From: Candidatus Binatus soli
Lineage (GTDB): Bacteria > Desulfobacterota > Binatia > Binatales > Binataceae
Direction of reading: 5' to 3'
DNA length: 64,000 nt
Assembly (NCBI GenBank): GCA_002479255.1
Contig: DLMJ01000049.1
Coordinates: forward strand, 62,001-126,000
Position 1 is the first letter of the stretch. Each line of letters starts with the position of its first letter. The position numbers and the translations under genes were made by a program. The notes below the pieces were generated by a model, which had not been told where the DNA came from, did no database searches, and worked only from the letters and a program-made list of their open reading frames with translations. Shown one piece after another: positions 1 to 8,491 of the stretch.

Positions 1-854
1 CAAGCGGCGAGCGCCGAGCGGACTTCTTCGCCGTGCCCGCTCGAGTACGCGACAAATGAGCACACGCCCGTCGTGCCGGCTTCGACCGGACGATCCTCGA
101 GCCTTTGCACGAACCTGACGGCCGTCAATGCCTCGCGCACCGCCGGCGACGGACCGCCGACCGTGATCATCGTCTGGTCGCTTCCCTGCAGTTTCGCCGT
201 CAGGTGCTCGGGCGTGTCCTGCGCGACGATTTGTCCGCGGTCGATAATCACGACGCGCCGGCACGTCATGTTGACCTCGGGCAGTATGTGCGTCGACAGC
301 AGCACCGTCGAGTGCCCGGCCAGCGAACGTATCAGATCGCGGATTTCGACCACCTGGCGCGGATCGAGTCCGACCGTCGGCTCGTCGAGAATCAGCACCT
401 CGGGATCGCTGAGGATTGCCTGCGCGATTCCGACGCGCTGCCGATAGCCTTTCGAGAGCTTGCCGATCAGCTTGCGCCGCACGTCCTTGAGCCCGCACGT
501 ATCGAGCGAATATTCAATTCGATCGCGCGTCGTCCCGGGATCGATCTCACGCACGCGCGCGCCGAACTCGAGCAGCGCATCGACGCTGAGATCGGGGTAC
601 AGCACCATGTTTTCCGGCAGGTAGCCGACGCGGCGGCGCGTTTCGAGCGAATGTTCCGCCACGTCGAGGCCGCCGATTAGCGCGCGTCCCGAGGTGGCCG
701 GGAAAAATCCCGTCAGAACCCGCATGATCGTCGTCTTGCCCGAACCGTTGGGGCCCAGCAATCCGATGATCTCGCCCTTCTCGACCTTGAACGAAACGTC
801 GTCTACGGCAAGCGTGGCGCCGAAATACTTGGTTAGCTCCTGGACCTCTATCAT
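1..854 (-). CDS. ABC transporter ATP-binding protein (C-terminus off the window)
   Basis: Nucleotide-binding subunit of an ABC transporter, acting at the inner face of the membrane; it would energise export by a partner permease lying beyond the left edge. Reading the minus strand from ATG at 854 gives IEVQELTKYFGATLAVDD, Walker A GPNGSGKTT, signature LSKGYRQRVGIAQA, Walker B LILDEPTVGLDP and the H-loop STHILPE, in normal order. About 284 residues are present and the stop is not reached. The order and the VGLDP Walker B resemble the GldA/CcmA-type export ATPases; the substrate cannot be told. An opposite-strand reading frame here is a shadow. Confidence 0.9.
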   Translation of the reverse strand, partial: MIEVQELTKYFGATLAVDDVSFKVEKGEIIGLLGPNGSGKTTIMRVLTGFFPATSGRALIGGLDVAEHSLETRRRVGYLPENMVLYPDLSVDALLEFGARVREIDPGTTRDRIEYSLDTCGLKDVRRKLIGKLSKGYRQRVGIAQAILSDPEVLILDEPTVGLDPRQVVEIRDLIRSLAGHSTVLLSTHILPEVNMTCRRVVIIDRGQIVAQDTPEHLTAKLQGSDQTMITVGGPSPAVREALTAVRFVQRLEDRPVEAGTTGVCSFVAYSSGHGEEVRSALAA

Positions 855-1094
855 GCAAAAAAGCCTGCTTTGGCCGGTGTGCGAAATTCAGCGATCCCCA
901 CGTTCATCGGCGCCGGGTATCGTGCATAATTCTTAATGTAGTGCAAATGGCTCCCGACCAGAAGTGCGAACCACGGCATTTTAGGGACGGCCGGCCAGGG
1001 AAGTCAATTCAGTTTTTTCGCGTGCCGATCGGCTAATCTGTCTGATGCGCGCGCTTGCAAAATCGGCTCGTGACTCCTGAGGAAGGGTGCATAG

Positions 1095-1385
1095 ATGGCA
1101 CGATTGCTCATAGGCGGATTGATCGTCGCGATAGTCGCAGCTCTACTCTTCTTTCTCTATTCGAGCAGTTACCGCACGCGCATCGAGGAGCAGAGCCAGC
1201 AGGTCTCGCAACTCAACGCCGAGCTGCTCAAGCTTCAAAATGAAAACGAGCAGCTCAAAGCCGAGCTCACGAAAGTTCAGGGCGAGCAAAACATTCTCGC
1301 CGCACAGAACGAAGAGATGCGCAAGGCGATCGCGTCGTTCAAGGCCACCGGCAAGATGCCGGAGATTCCCCCGCCCCCCAAGTAG
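1095..1385 (+). CDS. small membrane-anchored coiled-coil protein
   Basis: A 96-residue protein of unknown function. Residues 4-22 form one hydrophobic segment (LLIGGLIVAIVAALLFFLY), followed by a charged heptad-type coiled coil (about residues 28-80) rich in Q, E, L and N, and a short proline tail (EIPPPPK). A GAGGAAGG ribosome site lies just upstream of the ATG. The shape (signal anchor plus coiled coil) resembles FtsB/FtsL-like or Lpp-like small proteins, but I do not recognise a family. It stands alone between two minus-strand genes. Confidence 0.7.
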   Translation: MARLLIGGLIVAIVAALLFFLYSSSYRTRIEEQSQQVSQLNAELLKLQNENEQLKAELTKVQGEQNILAAQNEEMRKAIASFKATGKMPEIPPPPK

Positions 1386-1402
1386 GCACGCGCGGTGCCC
1401 TC

Positions 1403-1948
1403 TCACTCCTCCTGCTTCTCCGCCTTCACCATGAAGCGCTGCCATTCCTGGAGAAACCCCAGCGCCCGCATATCCGGCATCCTGTCCAGGTAAACTTCGC
1501 CCTTCAGATGGTCGGTCTCATGCTGTATCACCCGCGCGTGGAAATCAGACGCGACAATTTCTTCCATCTCCGCATCGCGCCCGAGCGCCGTCACGCGGAG
1601 CTGCTTGAATCGCGGCACCCGCCCCCGAAGATCCGGCACGCTCAGGCATCCTTCCCACTCTTCGACCAATGTCCTGTCGAGAATCGTTACCACGGGGTTG
1701 ATCAGCACCGTAAGCGGCACGTCCGGCATGTCGGGATAGCGCGGATGGTCGTGGACTTCGAGCACCGCCAGTTGAATCGGAAGATGTACCTGCGGAGCCG
1801 CGAGCCCGACGCCGTTGTACTCGTGCATCGTCTCGATCATGTCATCGATCAGCCGCTGAAACTCGCGGGTTTTGATCCGATCGGCCGGCACCGGACCGGA
1901 TACGATTCTCAGCGACGGAAATCCGAGACGGGCAACTTTCAAAATCAT
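1403..1948 (-). CDS. def: peptide deformylase
   Basis: Removes the N-formyl group from the first methionine of new proteins; Fe/Zn metallohydrolase of the cytoplasm. All three family motifs are present: GVGLAAPQ (residues 46-53), EGCLSVP (99-105, with metal-ligand Cys101) and QHETDHLKG (142-150, with ligands His143 and His147 and catalytic Glu144). At 181 residues it is of normal length. It is not next to fmt as in many genomes; the neighbours are two small membrane-protein genes. Confidence 0.95.
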   Translation of the reverse strand: MILKVARLGFPSLRIVSGPVPADRIKTREFQRLIDDMIETMHEYNGVGLAAPQVHLPIQLAVLEVHDHPRYPDMPDVPLTVLINPVVTILDRTLVEEWEGCLSVPDLRGRVPRFKQLRVTALGRDAEMEEIVASDFHARVIQHETDHLKGEVYLDRMPDMRALGFLQEWQRFMVKAEKQEE

Positions 1949-2074
1949 CGCGCAACCTCACTTCGCCGTGCCGCCGAGCAAAAGACACGATTGTAGCAAC
2001 GCCGTGCTGTCGCATAGATTATACCGGCGCTGGCAGCCGATGAATGACCTGCGGCCGCCACACTTCGGAGAGCC

Positions 2075-2539
2075 ATGCGAGTTCAAGCCGGACAGATCGG
2101 CAGGAGTGAGACCGGGGCGGATGCGCCTGCGGCATTGCGCGCGGTAACTGTGATGCTCTGGATGAGCGCCGGCGCCACTGTGCTGTACTGGATGACTTTC
2201 TTCACCTCAGGCGCGGTGCAGACCAGCAGCGGGGCCGCCTACATTGCTTTCGAACGCGCGTTTCCGGCCGCCGATGCGTGGCTTGCGATCGCGGCGGCGG
2301 CCTGCGCGTTGATGCTTGCACGGCGGGACCCACGTGCGCTGTTGTGGGGACTGATCGCGGGCAGCTCGTTCGTTTACCTCGGGCTGCTCGACGTGCTCTA
2401 CGACCTCGAAAACGGCAAGTATGCGTCGATTGACGGTGCGATGGCGGTCGAAGTGATGATCAATCTTTTCTCGCTGACCTTCGGGCCGTTCCTGATCATC
2501 TACGTGTGGCGCCATCGGTGGTGGCTCCTCAAAACCTGA
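2075..2539 (+). CDS. hypothetical four-helix membrane protein
   Basis: A 154-residue integral membrane protein with about four hydrophobic segments (roughly residues 24-44, 62-80, 88-104 and 125-145) and a short basic C-terminus ending WRHRWWLLKT. The start is the ATG at 2075 after a GAGAG-type site. The family was not recognised; it may be a small DoxX-like or general membrane protein, but no motif decides this. The gap from here to 2808 shows nothing recognisable. Confidence 0.6.
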   Translation: MRVQAGQIGRSETGADAPAALRAVTVMLWMSAGATVLYWMTFFTSGAVQTSSGAAYIAFERAFPAADAWLAIAAAACALMLARRDPRALLWGLIAGSSFVYLGLLDVLYDLENGKYASIDGAMAVEVMINLFSLTFGPFLIIYVWRHRWWLLKT

Positions 2540-2808
2540 CCCGCGCGCGTCGATCAGGTTTCGAGAAGATTGAAGCGGATCGCGATGTCGCGCGATGCTG
2601 GTGACTCGCCGCCGCGTAGGACGGTTGCCGTCGGGGCAACTCGTTCGCGCAGTTGTTCGATTGCCCGTTGAGAACGATAGGTCTGAGCTAAGTCGATAGC
2701 CGCGCTCAGCAGAACAATCGCGCAGATGATTCCGGCATCTACCGTTCAAACGCAAAAGGTCGCCCGGCTGAGGCTCGCGGCCGGCTCCGAGCACCCAACG
2801 GCAACCCC

Positions 2809-3798
2809 CTACCATCCCCGCAGATCGATCGGCCATGTTTCGAGGATCTCTTCGCCGCGGACCAGATGCATCCGCTCGTGATAGGCGATTGTCGGATCGA
2901 TATGGGCCGGCATGACGCGAATCCGGTCGCCCGGCTTCATCGGTGAAGAAGGCACGAAAGTGATGTGCTCGTCGGATACGAACAACACTTGATGACCGCC
3001 GTCGATCGACGGGTTGCCATGATCCATTCCAAGCGCCTTCAATCCGCAATCCCCTACCGCGTATGAGGATGAGACGGAGATGACCGTGGCCAGCACGGTA
3101 AGCCCCTGACGAAAGGGCAGACCCAGTTTGGCGTAAGTCGTATCCATCAGTACGTAGGAGCCGGCCTGGATTTCATTTGCCCAGACGTTGATGTCGTATG
3201 TCCCGGTACCGCCGGCCGAGATTATGTCGCCGCCCGCGGCCTGGTGACCTTGAAGCAGCAATCCCATTGCATCCGCAGTCAGCTTTTCACGAGTCGTTCG
3301 ATCGTCGAGGCCCACAACGTGTCCTTCGTAGCCCATCACACCGCGGACTTTGAGACCTTTGCCGCGCGCCAGGTCCGCGAGCCGCCCCGCATCGCCAGGA
3401 GGGCAACCGCATCGCGGCAAGCCGACATTCACGTCGATGAGAACTTCCCTTATCCCGGCCTGCGCGGCGGCGAGAATAGTGGGCGCGGAATCGACCGCAA
3501 CCGTGACGCGGGCCTTGACGGCCGCCAGGCGGCGCGCATCGAGCACTTCGTTGGCGAGCAGCAGATCGTCGCCGAGTCCGGCCGCCGCCATCCCTTCGAT
3601 CTCGCGGATTGTGGCGCAGGTGAAGCTCTTATGGCCGGCGCGTGCCTGCATTTTGGCAAGAGCCGTACATTTGTGTGCCTTGACGTGCGGGCGCAGTCGC
3701 GGCCCCGGGACAGCGGCCGCCATGGTCTTGAGATTATGTTCGAGGGCGTCGGCATCTGCGAGCAGCGCCGGGGTCTGAATGTCGTGGATGTTCGTCAT
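2809..3798 (-). CDS. D-threonine aldolase / D-serine dehydratase-like PLP enzyme
   Basis: Fold-type III PLP enzyme with an N-terminal alanine-racemase-like barrel and a C-terminal metal-binding domain (DSD1 family). RPHVKAHKC (residues 36-44) contains the PLP lysine. The C-terminal AHIDPT (about 298-303) carries a His-x-Asp pair; in characterised D-threonine aldolases the metal ligands are His and Asp, whereas D-serine dehydratases use His and Cys, so aldolase chemistry (D-threonine to glycine plus acetaldehyde) is the better guess. At 329 residues it is slightly shorter than usual (about 370). It appears monocistronic. Confidence 0.85.
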   Translation of the reverse strand: MTNIHDIQTPALLADADALEHNLKTMAAAVPGPRLRPHVKAHKCTALAKMQARAGHKSFTCATIREIEGMAAAGLGDDLLLANEVLDARRLAAVKARVTVAVDSAPTILAAAQAGIREVLIDVNVGLPRCGCPPGDAGRLADLARGKGLKVRGVMGYEGHVVGLDDRTTREKLTADAMGLLLQGHQAAGGDIISAGGTGTYDINVWANEIQAGSYVLMDTTYAKLGLPFRQGLTVLATVISVSSSYAVGDCGLKALGMDHGNPSIDGGHQVLFVSDEHITFVPSSPMKPGDRIRVMPAHIDPTIAYHERMHLVRGEEILETWPIDLRGW

Positions 3799-3953
3799 CC
3801 TTGCGGTTTAACAAATACGCTCATGAAAAGCGAAAAAGCTCGCGCCGCGATGAGGCGGCGGTTTCCGCGCTTCGCGGCGCCGGCGGCGATGACCTCGCCG
3901 ATGCCGGACCAGATGGCCGCGCGGCGGCGGCTACGCCCTATTTCGAAGTTTTT

Positions 3954-4082
3954 TTATGGTCCCCGATCCGGCTTTTTCCGCGGGGAGAGGCCGGTCGCTT
4001 GCGCGGCGGCGGAAGCAGCGACCGCACTTGAAATCAGCGCTCCAAGCGCGATTGCCCGGATTGTCAATTTCAATCGCGGCAT
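3954..4082 (-). CDS. possible 42-residue exported peptide
   Basis: Short minus-strand frame: MPRLKLTIRAIALG, then a small-residue hydrophobic stretch ending SAAAQA, then a short basic tail. It looks like a signal peptide with a plausible AAAQA cleavage site and almost no mature part. No clear ribosome site precedes it. It follows the gene at 4099-4389 on the same strand by 16 bases. It may be the remnant of an exported protein. Apart from this frame, 3799-4098 holds nothing recognisable. Confidence 0.25.
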   Translation of the reverse strand: MPRLKLTIRAIALGALISSAVAASAAAQATGLSPRKKPDRGP

Positions 4083-4098
4083 CGCTCGGAAAAATATT

Positions 4099-4389
4099 TT
4101 AATTTTGCAGCGCCGGGCCGTTCTTGAATTGCCTGCGGTCGTCCTCGTCGCCGTCCGCCGGGCGATGCTGGCAGCTTTCCGCGAGCCATCGCGTCGTAAC
4201 CGTATCGGACAGCGCAACGCCGCTCGCATCAACCGCCCAGGTCCGGCTATTGATTGTGGTTTGATTGAACACCCTGGCGCAACTCCTGCAGGTAAAGGCG
4301 AGCCGCGAACCGCCTCCCGGAGCAATCGATTCTATCGTACGAATTTTCCAGTCGTGCGTTCTCCACGGCGTCAGCCCTTCATCGCGCAT
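4099..4389 (-). CDS. small Cys-containing protein, unknown
   Basis: A 96-residue protein that I do not recognise. The start is supported by CGGGAG six bases before the ATG at 4389. It has a beta-rich first half with FTCRSCARVF (Cys-x2-Cys), a later SCQH (Cys-x-His), and a very acidic then basic tail (DGDEDDRR). The four potential ligands could bind zinc, which is inference. It lies between the D-threonine aldolase and RRM genes, all on the minus strand. Confidence 0.55.
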   Translation of the reverse strand: MRDEGLTPWRTHDWKIRTIESIAPGGGSRLAFTCRSCARVFNQTTINSRTWAVDASGVALSDTVTTRWLAESCQHRPADGDEDDRRQFKNGPALQN

Positions 4390-4467
4390 ATCGTCTCCCG
4401 ATTGAATTGTTCACTTTTCACTTTTTCACTTTTCATGGTTCAGCTCGGCCCCGACACTGTGACCCGG

Positions 4468-4791
4468 CTACGCGGCGCCATTGCCGGTGCTGCGCTTGGC
4501 AGGAGCGCGGCGCTTGCGTTCGCCGCGATATTTTTGAGCACCGGGTTCCTGGGGACGGTATGGATCGACGTGAATTTTGCGGCCCTCGAGTTCGGCGCCG
4601 CTGAAGAAGACGGCGGCGTTAATCGCGTCGTCAACTTCGATCATTTCCACGAAGCCGAATCCCCTGGATTTGCCGGTGAGCTTGTCGGTGATCACTAGCG
4701 CGCCGCCTACTCGGCCGATTTTGGAGAACAGCGCCCGCAGATCGTCGCGCGTGACTGACTCGGCGAGATTTCCTACATATATTCTGGGCAC
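4468..4791 (-). CDS. RNA-binding protein with one RRM domain (copy 1)
   Basis: Single RNA-recognition-motif protein with RNP2 IYVGNL close to the N-terminus and RNP1 KSRGFGFVEM around residue 43, followed by a short Arg/Lys-rich tail. Proteins of this type bind single-stranded RNA and are often cold-induced in bacteria. The GTG at 4791 is preferred because AGGAGG lies four bases upstream and the RRM begins right there; a longer frame to 4866 adds an unlikely N-terminus. It sits 161 bases downstream of a second RRM gene. The two look like old duplicates with different tails. Confidence 0.88.
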   Translation of the reverse strand: MPRIYVGNLAESVTRDDLRALFSKIGRVGGALVITDKLTGKSRGFGFVEMIEVDDAINAAVFFSGAELEGRKIHVDPYRPQEPGAQKYRGERKRRAPAKRSTGNGAA

Positions 4792-4911
4792 CGGGCCTCC
4801 TCGTGGACGTGCAAGCGTCTTTCGTCTCCCAGAACGGGAGCTCGAAGACAGTTGAAAAATTGACAAATTGCAGAGGCCGCGGGACTCGGAGTTTCCGCGA
4901 CCCCTGAAAAC

Positions 4912-4942
4912 GACTGAGCGGGCATCGCGTGCCCGCTCAGTC
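4912..4942 (-). terminator. intrinsic terminator of the RRM copy 2 gene
   Basis: A perfect 12-bp stem (GACTGAGCGGGC at 4912-4923, its complement at 4931-4942) with a 7-base loop. Read on the minus strand, it lies 10 bases after the RRM copy 2 stop codon and is followed by GTTTTC. It should end that transcript before RRM copy 1. Confidence 0.75.
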
Positions 4943-4952
4943 TCAGACTAAT

Positions 4953-5288
4953 TTACCAGCGGCCGCCGCCACCGCCGCCGCGATTCTCACCGCCGCCGCG
5001 CCGGTTGCCGCCGCCACCGCCGCCGCCGCCGAAGCTCGACTCGCGGGGCTTGGCCTCGCTAACCTTGATGTTCCTGCCCTTCAGATCCGTATCATTCAGG
5101 GTCTGTATTGCCTTGGAAGCATCTTCCGCATTCGCCATCTCGACAAAGCCGAAGCCCTTCGATTGGCCGGAAAATTTATCCGTGATTACCGCCACACTCT
5201 GAACCTGGCCTGCTTGTGAAAACAGTTCTTCCAGATCGCTGTTCGACACCGAGTAGGCCAGATTGCCTACGTACAATTTACTGGGCAT
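4953..5288 (-). CDS. glycine-rich RRM RNA-binding protein (copy 2)
   Basis: A 111-residue RNA-binding protein. RNP2 LYVGNL is at residues 5-10 and RNP1 KGFGFVEM near residue 46. A Gly/Arg-rich tail (runs of G8 and G5-6 separated by NRR and ENR) occupies the last 30 residues. The layout is that of cyanobacterial Rbp and plant GRP cold-shock proteins, which act as RNA chaperones or regulators. The start ATG at 5288 follows GGAGGGGC; an upstream in-frame start at 5369 lacks support. The leader contains a terminator-like hairpin (5331-5352), which suggests attenuation. Confidence 0.9.
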   Translation of the reverse strand: MPSKLYVGNLAYSVSNSDLEELFSQAGQVQSVAVITDKFSGQSKGFGFVEMANAEDASKAIQTLNDTDLKGRNIKVSEAKPRESSFGGGGGGGGNRRGGGENRGGGGGGRW

Positions 5289-5330
5289 TTTTGCCCCTCC
5301 GTAAGTATTTGCCGGGAAGCTCTCGTACAG

Positions 5331-5352
5331 AAAACCCGGGCTAATTCCCGGG
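5331..5352 (-). promoter_or_regulatory. terminator-like hairpin in the leader of RRM copy 2
   Basis: On the minus strand, CCCGGG, a 6-base loop, CCCGGG, then TTTT. Flanking A-T and G-T pairs extend the stem to nine. It ends 42 bases before the start codon, leaving little room for a promoter in between. It could be an attenuator, or the terminator of transcription coming from the island. Confidence 0.5.
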
Positions 5353-5504
5353 CTTAGAGAAAGGAACAATCCGAGCGTTTAGATAATTACCGTACGCTAT
5401 TTGCGCGGACAAAGATAGGGGGGTCTAAACGCGTTGCCAGCACAATGTTAACGCCGGCGGCAGGAGGTCGATCCGGGTCCGACGATCCGAAGTTTTTTCT
5501 TGAA

Positions 5505-5546
5505 TGATCCCAGCGGGAGTCGAACCCGCGTTCCCGACGTGAGAGG
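5505..5546. repeat. att-like repeat, left copy (3' half of tRNA-Glu)
   Basis: Identical over 42 bases to 18672-18713: discriminator base, acceptor 3' strand, T arm, variable loop and 3' part of the anticodon arm of tRNA-Glu. The remainder of a tRNA is absent, so this is not a functional gene. Where the intact tRNA has encoded CCA, this copy has TTC. The gene-free stretch 5289-5764 also holds the RRM leader and the arm-like repeats. Confidence 0.85.
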
Positions 5547-5636
5547 TGGTGGGAAAGGCGTCCGCGGGCGTCCAAATCAAACGAAACAGCGGGATTTTAT
5601 TTCCGCCCGCGTACCCTTTATCCGCCCTTGTCCAAG

Positions 5637-5664
5637 CCCGTGGCTGTCAAATTGGCTGTCAAAT
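5637..5664 (+). repeat. tandem 12-mer pair, possible integrase arm site (left)
   Basis: CCCG followed by two abutting copies of TGGCTGTCAAAT (5641-5652 and 5653-5664), about 90 bases inside the left att repeat. The same 12-mer pair occurs in the same orientation at 18601-18625 inside the right end. Confidence 0.6.
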
Positions 5665-5764
5665 ACTTCGCGAAAGGCGCGGCCACGCACCCGCAGGCAA
5701 TCTCCGCCGGCAGCCCCATAGCCGATTTTGATTTTGAAGACCGGTGGGTGGCTCACACAGAGTA

Positions 5765-6226
5765 TCATGAAGGTGGCCTGACGTCCTGCTTGCGACCGAT
5801 GTGCAGGCGGCGGCCCGTCAGGCGAATCCCGGTGTTTTCGTCGACCACCAGCGGGCGAACTTCGCGGCCCGTTTCATTGTCCACGAGAATCACCGGAGGA
5901 CCGTTTTTGCCCCACAGCCAATCGCTACCCCATCGCCACATCGCGGCTAGCACGTCCCAGAACGCGCGGCCCTTGTCCGTCAGCCGGTATTCGTAGCGGG
6001 GCGGATGCTCTTCGTAAGAAACTTTCTTGAGAAGGCCTTCATCGACTAGTCGATCGAGCCGACGGGCGAGCACCGCGCGCGGAACTTTTAGCGCGCGCTG
6101 GAAATCCTCGAAGCGGCGGCGACCGGCAAATGCCTCGCGCATCACGAGCGGCGTCCACCAATCGCCAACCAGGTCCGTGGTGCGTGCGATGGGGCACGGC
6201 CACCGGTCGAAGCGAGTTCGCCGCAT
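5765..6226 (-). CDS. HxlR-family winged-helix transcription regulator
   Basis: A 153-residue DNA-binding protein. The N-terminal part CPIARTTDLVGDWWTPLVMR is typical of the HxlR family, including the usual cysteine. FQRALKVPRAVLARRLDRL forms the recognition helix region, and YRLTDKGR the wing. HxlR proteins often sense redox or electrophile stress. Its ATG overlaps the TGA of the upstream molybdopterin oxidoreductase gene (TGATG), so the two are translationally coupled. It probably controls that gene and itself through the inverted repeats at 8492-8517 (inference). Confidence 0.9.
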   Translation of the reverse strand: MRRTRFDRWPCPIARTTDLVGDWWTPLVMREAFAGRRRFEDFQRALKVPRAVLARRLDRLVDEGLLKKVSYEEHPPRYEYRLTDKGRAFWDVLAAMWRWGSDWLWGKNGPPVILVDNETGREVRPLVVDENTGIRLTGRRLHIGRKQDVRPPS

Positions 6227-8478
6227 CAGGCAACCGCCTCGATTCGCGCCGGCACGTGCTTGTGAAAAGGGGTGCCCGCGAACCAGTCGCGGTCCTCGGT
6301 CACCGTAAGCTCATTAGGCGCCACCCCGTGCTGAAATTCCTGGCCTTCGCGGTCGGGGTACCACAGGCCGGTTCCGTTCGGCAGCGCGACATGACCAGGC
6401 AGCATTGTATCTGTCAGCACGACTACACTCTCGGCGCTCGCACGCTTCGTTATGATCCGTACGCGGCCACCGCTTTGGACTCCAAGTGCGGAGGCGTCCG
6501 CCGGGTTCATCCAGAGGGCGCCCGCTGGATCCTTCGGACGCCATTGCGGATCGCGGATGATGGTGTTCGCGGTAGAGGAGCGCCGCTGGCCTGCGGAGAG
6601 TACGAACGGGAACTCGGGGTCGCGGGACGGATGCTCGTTGCGAAGTAACTTAAGTTCGGGCATCAACTCGGGGATCGCAAGATCAATCCGCCCCCCGTGA
6701 ATTCTCCGCCAGGTTTCCTCATACGGATCAATGCTGACGACCACTCCCGAGCGATTCTTCAACATCGCGTCGAACAAGGCGTTACCGAGCTCGCCACCTT
6801 CGCCGATGAAGCCTGCGCGGCGCAGCGACTCCGGATACCTGCGCGCGAAATTGTGCGCGATACCCCAGACCGACGCGGCATTTTCGTTTCCAGCTCCGAG
6901 CGTCGGGCCGAGGGTCTCATACAGAAGCACGGTCATCACCTCCGCCAAATGCGGCCGCTCTGAAACGACTCGCATCAATTCGCTCGCATAGGCGGCCATT
7001 CCTTTCGCTGCGGCCGCATGCAGAGGCGCCACGTCGTCATCGGTCATCGCGCCAATCGCGCGAACCAGCCTGCGATGAATTTCCCCTTCGGGAAGCGTTC
7101 CAGGCAGCGCATCGAGAATCGGGGCGCGGAGTGTGAACGTGTTCGCGTATTGCGTCTCAGCATGGGAAGCCGCCCCGAAGAAGGTGGCTTCCCATTTTTC
7201 GTATTGTGACGACGCGGGCAGGACATAGTGCGCCTCACGCGCGCTCTCGGTCATCGCAACATCAATGACGACGACGAATTCCAGCGCACGTAACGCTTCG
7301 CGCATCCGGGTGCTGTCGGCGACCGAGTGCGCGGGATTTTCGCTTTCAATCAGCATCGCGCGGAAACGCTTGGGATGGTCGGTCAGGATTTCATCAGGGA
7401 TCACGTTGGCCGGGATCATCCCGCCGATGATGCGATGTCCGCCGACCGGACTGGCCACAGACGAGAGCGCGCCGCCGAACATCCCGGTCAAACTTGTCCC
7501 CGCATTCATGGCGCCGGGTTTCCCGATATTCCCGGTCACGGCGAAGAGAAGTTTCTCCAGGTAGGAGTTGAGCGTGCTGTGGAGCGACTGCTCGATGCCG
7601 AGGTCTTCGTAGACCGAAACACTCGAAGCCCGGGCGGTTCGGCGCGCCACGTCGCGAACTAATTCCTCGGTGACGCCTGCGCGCCCACAGTAGTCCGCGA
7701 CCGGTACGTCGTTTAACGCTGCGAACAGTTCATCGCCATTTTGAGTGCGGCCTCGAATGAAGTCTTGATTGATCAGATCCTCTTGCACGAGGACCCCAAG
7801 AATCGCTGCGAGGCAGAAAGCGTCGGTCCCGGGACGTACCCGTAAATGGTAGTCCGCCATCTCCGCTGTCTCAGTGCGACGCGGATCGATCACAATAAGC
7901 GCACGGTTCGGGTCGGCCGCAATGTCGCGGAGGATCGGACGGGCGCGCTGAAAGCCATGCGACTGCCATGGGTTCTTGCCGACGAATACCGCGACCTCCG
8001 CCTGCTGGTAGCTGCCGCTGAGGCCCGTTCCAAAGAGCATATGGTCCACCCAAAACTCGCCAGTCTTTTCCTGGGCCAACGCGTTGGAGCTGAATACCGA
8101 GCCAAGGGCGCGCCGGGTCGATGTACCGTAGCTGCCGACGAGATGGTTTCCCTGGCCACCACCACCGTAATAGAAGATGCTGGGGCCGCTCCATCGATCG
8201 CGAACGCTAACGAAACCTGCGGCGACCTCGCAAATCGCGGTGTCCCAGTCGATCTCCTCAAACGTGCCATCGGGTCTGCGCCGCAGCGGCGATGTGAGCC
8301 GATCGCGTCCGTTCTGGTAGTAGTCGAGCCGCTGCGCTTTCTCGCAGGCGTACCCGTGCGACGCGACGTGTTCGCGATTTCCACGTACGCGAGTGATATG
8401 GCGCCCGTCGAGCTTCACTTCGACTCCACAGTTAACACTGCACAGGATGCACACGGTCTTTTGCCAGTCGTCGCTCAT
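6226..8478 (-). CDS. molybdopterin-dependent oxidoreductase with N-terminal [4Fe-4S] site
   Basis: A 750-residue member of the DMSO-reductase superfamily (bis-MGD Mo/W enzymes). Cys10, Cys13, Cys17 and Cys45 (C-x2-C-x3-C...C) bind an iron-sulfur cluster. A molybdopterin-oxidoreductase core follows, then a C-terminal molydopterin-dinucleotide-binding domain (FVLSAGQRRSSTANT through ELTVTED). No Tat signal is seen, so it is probably cytoplasmic. No electron-transfer subunit lies beside it, as in the single-subunit FdhF/BisC-like enzymes; the substrate is unknown. AGGAGA precedes the ATG at 8478. It heads an operon with the HxlR regulator inside the island. Confidence 0.88.
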   Translation of the reverse strand: MSDDWQKTVCILCSVNCGVEVKLDGRHITRVRGNREHVASHGYACEKAQRLDYYQNGRDRLTSPLRRRPDGTFEEIDWDTAICEVAAGFVSVRDRWSGPSIFYYGGGGQGNHLVGSYGTSTRRALGSVFSSNALAQEKTGEFWVDHMLFGTGLSGSYQQAEVAVFVGKNPWQSHGFQRARPILRDIAADPNRALIVIDPRRTETAEMADYHLRVRPGTDAFCLAAILGVLVQEDLINQDFIRGRTQNGDELFAALNDVPVADYCGRAGVTEELVRDVARRTARASSVSVYEDLGIEQSLHSTLNSYLEKLLFAVTGNIGKPGAMNAGTSLTGMFGGALSSVASPVGGHRIIGGMIPANVIPDEILTDHPKRFRAMLIESENPAHSVADSTRMREALRALEFVVVIDVAMTESAREAHYVLPASSQYEKWEATFFGAASHAETQYANTFTLRAPILDALPGTLPEGEIHRRLVRAIGAMTDDDVAPLHAAAAKGMAAYASELMRVVSERPHLAEVMTVLLYETLGPTLGAGNENAASVWGIAHNFARRYPESLRRAGFIGEGGELGNALFDAMLKNRSGVVVSIDPYEETWRRIHGGRIDLAIPELMPELKLLRNEHPSRDPEFPFVLSAGQRRSSTANTIIRDPQWRPKDPAGALWMNPADASALGVQSGGRVRIITKRASAESVVVLTDTMLPGHVALPNGTGLWYPDREGQEFQHGVAPNELTVTEDRDWFAGTPFHKHVPARIEAVA

Positions 8479-8491
8479 GGCGATTCTCCTA

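Noticed and set aside
3244..4698. 484-codon plus-strand frame opposite the D-threonine aldolase and RRM genes
   Set aside because: Opposite-strand genes have clear family motifs. The long frame is a GC-rich antisense shadow.
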